Assembly: GCA_913055795.1 (NCBI GenBank)
Contig: CAJXLA010000017.1
Location: 1 to 36,514, forward strand
Direction of reading: 5' to 3'
Length of the DNA stretch: 36,514 nt
Source: an uncultured Alcanivorax sp.
GTDB lineage: Bacteria; Pseudomonadota; Gammaproteobacteria; Pseudomonadales; Alcanivoracaceae
The position numbers were made by a program, and so were the translations under genes. Positions 27,637 to 36,166 of this stretch are shown here, one piece after another. How positions within the stretch are numbered: position 1 is the first letter of the stretch; each line of letters opens with the position of its first letter. The notes beneath the pieces were generated by a model. The model worked only from the letters and a program-made list of their open reading frames with translations. It searched no databases and was not told where the DNA came from.

Positions 27637-28989
27637 ATGGAAACGGATGTAATCGTGCTGGGCGCCGGCTTCGCCGGCCTGGCCGCCGCCGAACGGCTGA
27701 GCGAACACGGCTACAGCGTGCGGGTGCTCGAGGCCCGCGACCGGGTCGGCGGCCGCGCCCGCACGGACTGGATCGACGATCATCTGTGGCTCGACCTCGG
27801 CGGCCAGTGGATCGGCCCGGGCCATGAACAGATGTATGCCCTCGCCGAGCGTCTGGATGTCCCCATCTGGTCCATGTACACCCTGGGCCGGCACCTGCTG
27901 CGCCTGGACGGCCGCACCCGGGCCTTCAAGGGCTTCATGCCCCTGACCCTGTCGCCCACCACCTATGCCGCGTTTGCCTGGGCCCTGCTGCGGCTGGAAT
28001 GGCTCACCCGGCGCATCCCGCTGGACGCGCCCTGGCAAGCGAACAACGCCGCCGAACTGGACCGCCAGAGCCTGGGCGACTGGCTGCGCCAGAACCTGCG
28101 CGACCGCCATGCGTACAGCATCTTCCGCGCGGCCACGGACGCCATCTTCGCCGCCCACCCGGACGACATCAGCCTGCTCCATGCGCTGTTCTATCTGCGC
28201 TCCAGCGACGGCATCAACAAGCTCACCTCCTCCGACAACGGCGCCCAGCAGGACCGCGTGGAAGCGGGCATGCAGGGCCTGGCCGAAACCTGGCAGGAAC
28301 AGCTGGCCGGCGCGGGCGTGGAATTCGTGCTCGGCGAACCGGCCCGGACCGTCGAACAGAGCGGCGACCCGGTCCGCGTGGACACCGATCACGCCAGTCA
28401 CCAGGCCCGCCGCCTGATCTGCACCCTGCCCCCGGCTCTGATCCCCGAAATCGACTTCCGGCCCGCGCTGCCGGACGAACGCCACCAGTGGTGCGAGGGC
28501 CTGCCCCCGGGCCGCGTCATCAAATGTTTCGCCGTCTATGACCAACCCTTCTGGCGCGACCGCGGCCTCTCCGGCCAGTCCGCCGGCGACGAACCGCCCG
28601 TCCATGTCACCTTCGACGCCACCCCGCCGGGCGAGGACCGCGGCGTACTCATGGGCTTTATCGAGGGCCGCGAAGCCGAACACTGGGCCGGCGTCCGCAA
28701 GGAGGAACGCCGCGCCGCCGTCCTGGCCGCCTTCGCCCGCTACTTCGGCGACGACGCCGGCCAGCCGCTACGCTACCTCGACCACATCTGGCAAGACGAA
28801 CCCTGGTCCCGCGGCTGCTACGCCGGCGTGGCCCGGCCCGGCATCCAGAGCACGGTCGGCCACGCGGCACGCGAGCCCCACGGGCATGTGTTCTGGGCGG
28901 GGACCGAGACGGCTACGCGGTATAACGGGTATCTGGAGGGGGCTGTGCGGTCGGGATTCCGCGCGGCCGACAAGATAGCAACTTCTTAA
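27637..28989 (+). CDS. FAD-dependent amine oxidase (monoamine-oxidase-like)
   Basis: DVIVLGAGFAGLAAAERLSEHGYSVRVLEARDRVGGRART, LGGQWIGPGHEQM, C-terminal HVFWAGTETATRYNGYLEGAVRSG. Confidence 0.93.
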   Translation: METDVIVLGAGFAGLAAAERLSEHGYSVRVLEARDRVGGRARTDWIDDHLWLDLGGQWIGPGHEQMYALAERLDVPIWSMYTLGRHLLRLDGRTRAFKGFMPLTLSPTTYAAFAWALLRLEWLTRRIPLDAPWQANNAAELDRQSLGDWLRQNLRDRHAYSIFRAATDAIFAAHPDDISLLHALFYLRSSDGINKLTSSDNGAQQDRVEAGMQGLAETWQEQLAGAGVEFVLGEPARTVEQSGDPVRVDTDHASHQARRLICTLPPALIPEIDFRPALPDERHQWCEGLPPGRVIKCFAVYDQPFWRDRGLSGQSAGDEPPVHVTFDATPPGEDRGVLMGFIEGREAEHWAGVRKEERRAAVLAAFARYFGDDAGQPLRYLDHIWQDEPWSRGCYAGVARPGIQSTVGHAAREPHGHVFWAGTETATRYNGYLEGAVRSGFRAADKIATS

Positions 28990-29000
28990 CGCTGATTAAG

Positions 29001-29771
29001 TTAATCTCGAAATTGCTGCTCACGATGCCATTTCAGAAAGTCAGTATTGGGAGAGAACTTCTCCGGCAACAGAAGCTTTTCGCCCTCTCGTGCAACAAAT
29101 GTCTCTCGAATATGGCCATTTCCGCTTTGCTCTTTGATTTCCGATGAAACCAAAAGCTCGAAATTCTCAGAGAAAGATACAAGCCCGATATCAAAAGCCC
29201 TATCGAAAAATGTGCTTAGGCATAGCCCATTACGCGGATTCAACCGGTTCTCTGAATCCTTCGACCAAGGCTTGATATGACTCGCTACAAGCAAACGGGC
29301 ATCCGAGACGCCGGTCATAGCGCAGCGGAATTCATAGGAGGAAAGAACGGCATCTCGAAATAAGTTTTGCCCCTTTCTTCGTTTCGATTTTCCTTCAACC
29401 TCCGGCGCAGAATAGTCTTCTATCCTTTCGGCCTCCCCTTTTTCAAGCCCATATCCTTCAGGGTCAATTCGAAACTGCTCCAGCTGGGTTTCGATTTCCG
29501 GCATAAGGCGGTTGGTTCCCGCCATAAACTCCTGCCATATCGCACGATCGGCAGCTGAAGCGCCCGGAAGCCCCGAGCGCCCCGACCCTGTAATATCTGG
29601 ATCCAGACTAGCCAGATTGGAAAGCTTCATTGCTAGCGCACTGGGAGTCCGCCCAATAGCTTCGGCCGCAGCGATAATCTTTGGGTTGTTCTGATGAAAC
29701 TGCCCGAAAGGAATCTCACAGTAGAGCCCTAACGCAAGCAGAAGCTGCTCTCTCGTCCAGTTATTAGCCAT
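29001..29771 (-). CDS. HNH endonuclease (HNH_2/PF13391-like C-terminus)
   Basis: FRDAVLSSYEFRCAMTGVSDARLLVASHIKPWSKDSENRLNPRNGLCLSTFFDRAFDIGLVSF. Confidence 0.88.
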   Translation of the reverse strand: MANNWTREQLLLALGLYCEIPFGQFHQNNPKIIAAAEAIGRTPSALAMKLSNLASLDPDITGSGRSGLPGASAADRAIWQEFMAGTNRLMPEIETQLEQFRIDPEGYGLEKGEAERIEDYSAPEVEGKSKRRKGQNLFRDAVLSSYEFRCAMTGVSDARLLVASHIKPWSKDSENRLNPRNGLCLSTFFDRAFDIGLVSFSENFELLVSSEIKEQSGNGHIRETFVAREGEKLLLPEKFSPNTDFLKWHREQQFRD

Positions 29772-29779
29772 ATCAAACC

Positions 29780-30133
29780 CTAGTCAAATATGTAACTCAA
29801 AGGATCCCAACCCTTCTTCTCTATTTGCGCGAACCTTTCGAGCAATTCTTTTGCAGAGAGGCTTACCGTGGGAGTCTTATCTGTATGCTCCACGCCTTCC
29901 CACTCATGCCAATCGTGATCCAGCCCGGGATCGTACGAAGACCCAGCAACAAAATCTTCGCGCAACCCCAGCAAACCGATCTCGGATGGAATAAATCCGT
30001 TCTCAGGAAAACGAGTCAGAAGAGAAGTCATCCACTCGACCTGGCTTTCCGTAAAGGTTCCATGGATCACCGCGTCTCCAAATACCTTATTGTTTCCTGC
30101 ATCACGATACATATACGAAATCCGTGTATTCAT
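29780..30133 (-). CDS. Small conserved hypothetical protein
   Basis: 117 aa (MNTRISYMYRDAGNNKVFGDAVIHG...FIPSEIGLLGLREDF...WHEWEGVEHTDKTPTVS), RBS GGAGGG, between two HNH genes. Confidence 0.75.
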   Translation of the reverse strand: MNTRISYMYRDAGNNKVFGDAVIHGTFTESQVEWMTSLLTRFPENGFIPSEIGLLGLREDFVAGSSYDPGLDHDWHEWEGVEHTDKTPTVSLSAKELLERFAQIEKKGWDPLSYIFD

Positions 30134-30216
30134 GGTCCCTCCGGTTAAGTCAGCGTGTCTACGCCGAAAATAACCTGGAGCCCCTTCCGCGTCACGAGGG
30201 CGACCGGTCTATCACC

Positions 30217-31149
30217 TCAAAGAAGGCTTCCCTTCCTCCGAGCTAGAAACTCCTCCTTCGGCCAGAGCCGCTGCTCCCTCGGAAGAATCAACTTTGTTTT
30301 GTCGAGCCGTGTCAGCGGGTCGTTCTCTCGCATTCTTCGGTCCAGTTGCCGGGATACATGCCACTTGTAGTCCGGTCCCGGCGCGATGATTTGCTTGTCC
30401 ATGGCCCAATGAATATCGGGAGTTAGCGCCAGCCCATTTCGCGGGTCGTCATTGCCGGCTACGGAAAACGGCTCGATATGGGCGGCCTGCACCATTACGG
30501 ATTCGTCTGGGAGAATGATGCGCGTACCGGTGGCGGCGCAGCGGTAGTCGTAGGCTTCGAGCACAACCCGCCGGAAGGCCGGATCGCGAATATATTGCGG
30601 GGGGGCCTCGCCGACTGCGGGAGCGGACTCGAAGTTGCGAAGCTGATGCTCGTACTGGTTGATCTGCCGGCCGCGCCTAAGCATTTCGCGGATTTCGTCT
30701 GCACTTCGGTCGAACCAGTGCTGGACGATCGCTTCCGCCAGCACTTCCCGCGCTTCGGTGTCGCGCATCAGCTGGTACAGGTCTTCATCCAGCGAGACAT
30801 GGGAGATGTTGCCGAGAACCTGGGACGGCTTGCGGATGGTGTTCAGCCCCTCCAGTACCTGCTCACGCTCCGGCAGCGCGTGCAGGTGCCAGAACCCCTC
30901 GCTTTTCAGATGAAAGAACGGGAAGTACGGGTGTGGATGGTCACCGGGCGCACTGACCGTTCTGAAAAAGCCGTGGAAACGGTCCAACAGTTGCGGCTCG
31001 TATTCGATGCGGTTGGGGCGGTCCGGATTGGCGTCGAACAGGTCGATCACCGCCAGCAGCATGCACATCTTGTGCGGGCTGACCTTGCCGTGGGCCCTGT
31101 TCACGTTCAGCTTGCGAACCTTGTCGAGGTAGGGCCCGAGCTCAGTCAT
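30217..31149 (-). CDS. HNH restriction endonuclease with N-terminal domain resembling the phosphorothioate-binding SBD of ScoMcrA-type enzymes
   Basis: N-terminus RKLNVNRAHGKVSPHKMCMLLAVIDLF...YFPFFHLKSEGFWHL; C-terminus FRRVVLEAYDYRCAATGTRI...MVQAAHIEPFSVAGNDDPRNGLALTPDIHWAMDK. Confidence 0.8.
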   Translation of the reverse strand: MTELGPYLDKVRKLNVNRAHGKVSPHKMCMLLAVIDLFDANPDRPNRIEYEPQLLDRFHGFFRTVSAPGDHPHPYFPFFHLKSEGFWHLHALPEREQVLEGLNTIRKPSQVLGNISHVSLDEDLYQLMRDTEAREVLAEAIVQHWFDRSADEIREMLRRGRQINQYEHQLRNFESAPAVGEAPPQYIRDPAFRRVVLEAYDYRCAATGTRIILPDESVMVQAAHIEPFSVAGNDDPRNGLALTPDIHWAMDKQIIAPGPDYKWHVSRQLDRRMRENDPLTRLDKTKLILPREQRLWPKEEFLARRKGSLL

Positions 31150-31513
31150 ACCGCTGCCTCTCCGGAATCACCCCGCGCACACCACCGGTCGGATCCTCGC
31201 TGTCGCCGCTGTAGCGCGGGACCAGGTGGCAGTGCATGTGGAAGACGGTCTGCCCCGCCGCCTCGCCGCAGTTCATGCCGATCTTGAAGCCATCCGGGGC
31301 ATGGGAGCTCGCCAGCCAGTCGCGGGCGCGGTGGATGAGCTCATCGATGGCGCGGCGCTCGGCTTCGTCCAGGCCGAACCAATCCTCGACGTGGCGCCGG
31401 GGGATGATCAGCAGGTGGCCGGGCGTGACCGGGTTGCGGTCCAGGCGCGCATAGGCCAGGTCGTTCTCCAGCACCGGGTCGGGCAGGCAGAAGGGACAGT
31501 CCGGCGGGGTCAT
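31142..31513 (-). CDS. HIT-family nucleotide hydrolase/transferase
   Basis: CPFCLPDPVLENDLAYARLDRNPVTPGHLLIIPRRHVEDW ... QTVFHMHCHLVPRYSGD (HxHxH); overlaps the SBD-HNH gene by 8 nt. Confidence 0.92.
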   Translation of the reverse strand: MTPPDCPFCLPDPVLENDLAYARLDRNPVTPGHLLIIPRRHVEDWFGLDEAERRAIDELIHRARDWLASSHAPDGFKIGMNCGEAAGQTVFHMHCHLVPRYSGDSEDPTGGVRGVIPERQRYD

Positions 31514-31623
31514 GGCCGGCTCCGCCCTGCCTGGGGTGTCTGGCTTACGTTGATGAGTCGGATTGCTGACATCCCTGGTCGCCGGGTTCCTACAACATTG
31601 TTCGTAGAAGGTTAGTACAAATC

Positions 31624-31653
31624 AGGGGCGAGGCGCGAGGGGCGAGGCGCGAG
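31624..31653. repeat. Degenerate GAGGNGC heptamer tandem repeat
   Basis: aggggc-GAGGCGC-GAGGGGC-GAGGCGC-gag. Confidence 0.8.
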
Positions 31654-31918
31654 CCGCCTGCTGGCGCCCTCTTCTGACCAAGCGGAACGGTGGCGGGACC
31701 CGGCAGGAGCTGGTGGGCTGGTCTGGGCGGCTACCCAGGCAGTCCCGCGCTTCATAACGCCTGGCCGAATCCCTGCCCGGCGCTTGCGGCCAGGGCGGGC
31801 GCTGGAGCCCCGGTGCAATGGCCCGTAAAACGACTGTGGTTGATCGGGCTCAAATCGGTGAATTCGACCGGCGTTTATAATGGGGGGCACCAACGACACT
31901 CAGTAAAGGAGGTTCAGC

Positions 31919-32158
31919 ATGTCCCATACGCCCCATGAACTGGCGGAAGAGTTTCCGGAGCACTCGGAGCGCATTCATGAGCTCAAGCTCAATGATGCGC
32001 ATTTCGCCAGGCTGGCGGACGAGTATCACGAGATTAACCGCGAGATTCACCGGATGGAGACCGAGGTCGAGCCGGTTTCCACGCATACCGAGGAAGACGT
32101 GCGCAAAAAGCGTCTGGCGCTCAAGGATGAAATCGCAGCCTATCTGGAAAGCGCTTGA
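31919..32158 (+). CDS. DUF465 (YdcH-family) protein
   Basis: ELAEEFPEHSERIHELKLNDAHFARLADEYHEINREIHRMETEVEPVSTHTEEDVRKKRLALKDEI. Confidence 0.92.
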   Translation: MSHTPHELAEEFPEHSERIHELKLNDAHFARLADEYHEINREIHRMETEVEPVSTHTEEDVRKKRLALKDEIAAYLESA

Positions 32159-32174
32159 GATGTGACTCGACTGT

Positions 32175-32210
32175 CCCCGGGCGGATGAGGCGCTGATCAA
32201 CCGCCCGGGG
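32175..32210. terminator. Strong GC hairpin downstream of the DUF465 gene
   Basis: CCCCGGGCGG (32175..32184) / CCGCCCGGGG (32201..32210), 16-nt loop; no clear T-tract. Confidence 0.4.
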
Positions 32211-32276
32211 TTGCGCCTGAACCGTTCGTGGGGGCAATGCGAGCGCATGGATCACCTGCAGGGACCGTCTTGCCCC

Positions 32277-32406
32277 ATGGCTCTGGTATTCCCGTTCGGC
32301 CCCAATGTGCGTTATGACCGGCTCAACTCGCCGCGGCGGTTGAACGGCGAGGCGCGGCTGGTGGATGGAGGCCTTCGAGCTGGACTTCACGGTCTGGAGC
32401 GAGGGC
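32277..32406 (+). pseudogene. Truncated duplicate of the 5' end of the gamma-glutamylcyclotransferase-like gene at 33477
   Basis: ATGGCTCTGGTATTCCCGTTCGGCCCCAATGTGCGTTATGACCGGCTCAA... aligns to 33477..33620, with a 14-nt deletion and then abrupt loss of similarity after GAGCGAGGGC. Confidence 0.85.
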
Positions 32407-32658
32407 CAAACTACGCAAGCATCTGCACGAAATACGCAATCGGGACGAAGATCGCTACTCCGGTAATGAACGTCTGAAGGAGTCAAAGGAAACAATCCCG
32501 GGATTCATTCAACCCCTTCTGGCCTCCCTGTCACGAGCAGCTGAAAGACGAAAGAAGAAAGTCGCAAGCGCCAGCCTCTGTGCCACTCATCCGGACCTAG
32601 TTGCCGGTCACACCGAGCCCCGGCTATCATGATGTTTTGATGTTCAACACGAGGCATC

Positions 32659-32931
32659 ATGATGCGTACCACACTGACTATTGACGACAACATACTGAAA
32701 AACCTCAAAAAGATGGCCCAGGAGTCGGGCCGTCCCTTCAAGGACGTGGTCAATGAGGTTCTGGTGCGCGGCCTGTCTGCCACGGAACGCGGCGACCAGG
32801 TTGAACCCTATCGTCTGGTGCCCGCGTCCATGGGTGCGGCCCAACCGGCAGTGGACCTGAACAAGGCGCTGCAGCTCGGTGATGCGCTGGAAGATCAAGC
32901 CATCGCGGAGAAGCTGGAGCGGCGGAAATGA
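32659..32931 (+). CDS. VapB-like ribbon-helix-helix antitoxin
   Basis: MRTTLTIDDNILKNLKKMAQESGRPFKDVVNEVLVRGL; overlaps the PIN toxin start. Confidence 0.85.
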   Translation: MMRTTLTIDDNILKNLKKMAQESGRPFKDVVNEVLVRGLSATERGDQVEPYRLVPASMGAAQPAVDLNKALQLGDALEDQAIAEKLERRK

Positions 32932-33410
32932 TCCTGGTCGACGCCAACCTGCTCGTCTATGCCGTGAACGGGGATTCGCCCTTTCATGATCAGGCCCGGC
33001 AATGGTGGGAGGAATCTTTGTCCGGGCACGAGCTGGTGGGGCTGCCCTGGGCGGTTATCCTGGCTTTCCTGCGCGTCACCACGCATCGCCGGATCTTCGA
33101 CAGGCCACTGGAGCCGGAGCAGGCTCTGGGGTACGTCGATGAATGGCTGAATCTCCCGATCTGCCGAACACCGCAACCCACGGACCGGCACTGGCCCGTT
33201 TTGCGCAATCTTCTGGTGCAATCCGGTACAGCCGGCAATCTGACCACCGACGCTCATCTCGCCGCGCTCGCGCTGGAGCATGGTGCGACCCTGTGCTCCT
33301 CGGACAACGACTTCCAGCGTTTCCCGGGCATCGCGTTCCACAATCCCCTGGCGGACATGGGTGGCAATGGCGTTCACGAAGATCGCGGGGCCTGGTCTGC
33401 TCGGGGTTGA
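32928..33410 (+). CDS. VapC-like PIN-domain toxin
   Basis: MILVDANLLVYAVNGDSPFHDQARQWW...TTDAHLAALALEHGATLCSSDNDFQRFPGIAFHNPL: conserved PIN acidic residues. Confidence 0.92.
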   Translation: MILVDANLLVYAVNGDSPFHDQARQWWEESLSGHELVGLPWAVILAFLRVTTHRRIFDRPLEPEQALGYVDEWLNLPICRTPQPTDRHWPVLRNLLVQSGTAGNLTTDAHLAALALEHGATLCSSDNDFQRFPGIAFHNPLADMGGNGVHEDRGAWSARG

Positions 33411-33476
33411 TGGGCTTGGGCCGGCCACGACGAGCGGATACACTCGCTTTCCCCATACCCTGAGTTTCTTTTGCTG

Positions 33477-34013
33477 ATGGCTCTCGTTTTCCAGTTCGGC
33501 TCCAATGTGCGTTATGACCGGCTCAATTCGCCGCAGCGGCTGAACGGCGATGCACGGCTCGTCGATGTGGTGCGCACGCGCGAGGCCTTCGAGCTGGACT
33601 TCACGGTCTGGAGCGAGGGCAACGGCTGTGCCGCGGCCGATATCGTGCCGGGGCGCGGGCGCTCGCTCTGGGGCGTGCTCTATGAGGTGCCGGATTTCCT
33701 GATCGCCACCGAAACGGCCGGCGGGCGGCGGTCCTTCGACGAGATCGAGTGCGAGTACGTGCGGCGTTCGATCACGGTGGTCAGCGGCGACGGCCATGGC
33801 GTGGAAACCGAGGCGCTGACCTATAGGGTGCCGGAGAAACGCTTTGATCTGCGCACCGGCATCGATTACGTAACCCATATTCTCACCGGCCTGCGCGAGC
33901 GTGAGGTGCCGGCCGAGTACATCGACTATGTGCACGGGCGGATTCTGGCGAATAATCCGGAGCTCAAGGACGAGCTCAAAGAAGAAAGCGGAAAGATGAA
34001 AGCAGGAAGTTGA
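33477..34013 (+). CDS. Gamma-glutamylcyclotransferase-family protein
   Basis: MALVFQFGSNVRYDRLNSPQRLNGDARLVD...FTVWSEGNGCAAADIVPGRGRSLWGVLYEVPDFLI. Confidence 0.8.
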   Translation: MALVFQFGSNVRYDRLNSPQRLNGDARLVDVVRTREAFELDFTVWSEGNGCAAADIVPGRGRSLWGVLYEVPDFLIATETAGGRRSFDEIECEYVRRSITVVSGDGHGVETEALTYRVPEKRFDLRTGIDYVTHILTGLREREVPAEYIDYVHGRILANNPELKDELKEESGKMKAGS

Positions 34014-34069
34014 GAGGCGCGAGGCGCGAGGCGCGAGGCGCGAGGCGCGAGGCGCGAGGCGCGAGGCGC
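34014..34069. repeat. Eight perfect tandem copies of GAGGCGC
   Basis: Directly readable; begins on the base after the stop codon of the preceding gene. Confidence 0.98.
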
Positions 34070-34208
34070 GAGAGTAAAATGCCGGTCCATCCTCGCCCTG
34101 GCAAGGGGAGTTAGAAGGGATCCCGGTTGGTCAACAAACGAACGCACCGGCACCAACGGCACGCCGCCTGATCTCTTTCAAAACAGTACGCTTTAATTAT
34201 TTCTCTCT

Positions 34209-34838
34209 ATGAGCCATAATTTTCTCATGGAGCGGATATCCCTGCGTGAGGCGGCGGTCTTGCTGGACGCGCCCGAGAAAACACTACGCAACGAACTGGA
34301 CCGAGTTCTGCGCACAACGGCGGACAACGCGGGCCAGGGTGACGCACGTGCCCGGCTCCGGTTCGGCGTGCGGGAGCTGGCATACTTTGAAGCCAAGCAA
34401 CTGCTGGAATCACAAGGGGTGTCCCTGGACCCCGAGCAGCGCCGCGAGCTATTTCAGCTGCTGACGCGCCGGCACACACATGTGCTCGGCGCGTGGAGCC
34501 TGTTCGGCTGCCGCCTGGCCCTGCACGGGCAGGTCGAAATCACCATGGATATGGAAAAGGCGTGGAGCGCATTGTTCCGCACATTGCGCTCCTACGCCCG
34601 GGGCGAAGCCCTGATCGAGCAAAGGAGTGACATCATGGGTGGTACATCGGTTTTCCGGGGCACACGAATCCCGGTCCAGCAAGTCGTGGATTATTTCCGC
34701 AACAGAGGCTCGGTCGAAGAGGCACGGGAAGACTTTCCCACGCTTTCGGAAGACGCCCTGCTCTATGCACGCATCCAGGCGGCAGCCGGCCCCGGGCCGG
34801 GTCGTCCGGCAAGGCGGATTTCCTTCACCGCGGCCTGA
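34209..34838 (+). CDS. DUF433-type antitoxin fused to an N-terminal domain
   Basis: C-terminal half IMGGTSVFRGTRIPVQQVVDYFRNRGSVEEAREDFPTLSEDALLYA is a DUF433 signature; N-terminal ISLREAAVLLDAPEKTLRNELDRVL is HTH-like. Confidence 0.8.
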   Translation: MSHNFLMERISLREAAVLLDAPEKTLRNELDRVLRTTADNAGQGDARARLRFGVRELAYFEAKQLLESQGVSLDPEQRRELFQLLTRRHTHVLGAWSLFGCRLALHGQVEITMDMEKAWSALFRTLRSYARGEALIEQRSDIMGGTSVFRGTRIPVQQVVDYFRNRGSVEEAREDFPTLSEDALLYARIQAAAGPGPGRPARRISFTAA

Positions 34839-34859
34839 TGCGGCTTCTCACTAAGGGAC

Positions 34860-34880
34860 GAGGAGCGAGGCGCGAGGGGC
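34860..34880. repeat. GAGGNGC heptamer repeat (GAGGAGC GAGGCGC GAGGGGC)
   Basis: Same unit as 34014..34069 and 31624..31653. Confidence 0.8.
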
Positions 34881-34903
34881 TAGAAAAAATACCCCAGTCC
34901 AGA

Positions 34904-34982
34904 TAACTACACAGAGAGCACGGAGACCACAGAGACTGAAAAAACTCACCTCTGTGCTCTCTGTGGCCTCTGTGGTTACTTC
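34904..34982. repeat. Imperfect inverted repeat of the CACAGAG/CTCTGTG type
   Basis: ACACAGAGAGCACGGAGACCACAGAGA ... CCTCTGTGCTCTCTGTGGCCTCTGTGGTT. Confidence 0.75.
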
Positions 34983-35048
34983 AGTTTCATCGCTCTGCCC
35001 CAACCGTTGGAGGTTGGCTTGAGGTTCTGGAAGGAACCCCTCCTCGGT

Positions 35049-35120
35049 CCTCCCCTTGGGAAGGGAGGAAGGGATTTTGACGACCCCTCCTTTGTTTTTC
35101 CTCCCCTTGCCAGGGGAGGA
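35049..35120. repeat. Two adjacent hairpins CCTCCCCTTGGGAAGGGAGG and CCTCCCCTTGCCAGGGGAGG
   Basis: Both near-perfect palindromes; related CCCTGGCAAGGGGAG near 34095. Confidence 0.75.
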
Positions 35121-35186
35121 AAGCACTTGATCAGCGAAACGGGACGGCCGCTGCTGCGCTGCCCTTGTTCCGGGTACAATGGCTTC

Positions 35187-36101
35187 ATGCTTCCGCTCGT
35201 GACTCATCCCGCCTACAGTTTTCCGTTCCCCGCCCGGCACCGCTTTCCCATGGAGAAGTTCGCGTTGCTGGCCGACCATGCGCGCGAGCAGGGCTGGCTG
35301 ACCACGGACAATCTCTGGCGGCCCGGGCGGGCGCGGACCGAGTTGCTGGCACGGGCGCACTGCCCGGACTACATCGCGCGTTTTCTGGGAAACGAACTCA
35401 CGGAGAAGGAACAGCGGCGCATGGGCCTGCCCTGGAGTGACGGGCTGGCGCAGCGCACGCGGATTGCGCCGGCAGGTACGCTGCTGACCGCGCAGCTGGC
35501 GCTGAAGCATGGTCTGGCCTGTCACCTGGCCGGCGGCACCCATCACGCGCACTATGATTTCGGCTCGGGTTTCTGCATCTTCAATGATCTGGCGGTCACC
35601 GCCCGGGCGCTGCTCGACGGTGGGCATGTCCAGCGGTTGCTGATCTTCGACTGTGACGTGCATCAGGGCGACGGCACGGCGGCGCTGCTGGCCGACGAGC
35701 CGCGCGCGTTTACCTGTTCCATTCATTGCGAAAAGAACTTTCCGGCGCGCAAGCAGGCCAGTGATCTGGATCTGGGGCTGGCGCGCTACACCACGGACGC
35801 GGATTATCTTTCGACGGTGGACGAAACCCTGGAGCGCGCGCTGGACGAGGCGCAGCCGGAGCTGGTGCTCTATGACGCCGGGGTGGACATCTACGAGCGT
35901 GATCCGCTGGGTCAACTCAATATCAGCTCGGACGGCATCCTTGAACGTGAACGGCGGGTGCTGCGGCGCTGCCGCGAGGCGGGGCTGCCCGTAGCGACCG
36001 TGATCGGTGGCGGTTATGACGACGACCGCCCGGCGCTGGCGCGCCGGCATGCACTGGTAGTGGCGGCGGCGCACGAACTGGCGGGAGCCGGGACGTCTTA
36101 A
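35187..36101 (+). CDS. Histone deacetylase/acetoin utilization family protein
   Basis: LAGGTHHAHYDFGSGFCIFNDLAVTARALL, LIFDCDVHQGDGTAALL, LVLYDAGVDIYERDPLGQLNIS. Confidence 0.93.
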   Translation: MLPLVTHPAYSFPFPARHRFPMEKFALLADHAREQGWLTTDNLWRPGRARTELLARAHCPDYIARFLGNELTEKEQRRMGLPWSDGLAQRTRIAPAGTLLTAQLALKHGLACHLAGGTHHAHYDFGSGFCIFNDLAVTARALLDGGHVQRLLIFDCDVHQGDGTAALLADEPRAFTCSIHCEKNFPARKQASDLDLGLARYTTDADYLSTVDETLERALDEAQPELVLYDAGVDIYERDPLGQLNISSDGILERERRVLRRCREAGLPVATVIGGGYDDDRPALARRHALVVAAAHELAGAGTS

Positions 36102-36166
36102 TCCGGCCCGCGCGATAGGGTATTTTGGGCAGCGCTTGTACCCTCAACCGGAGTGGAGAAACGGAT

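Noticed and set aside
30478-31287. 269-aa plus-strand ORF opposite the SBD-HNH and HIT genes
   Set aside because: Antisense to two well-supported overlapping genes; no recognisable domain.
34014-34069. Possible CRISPR array
   Set aside because: Contiguous 7-bp units without spacers; a simple tandem repeat.
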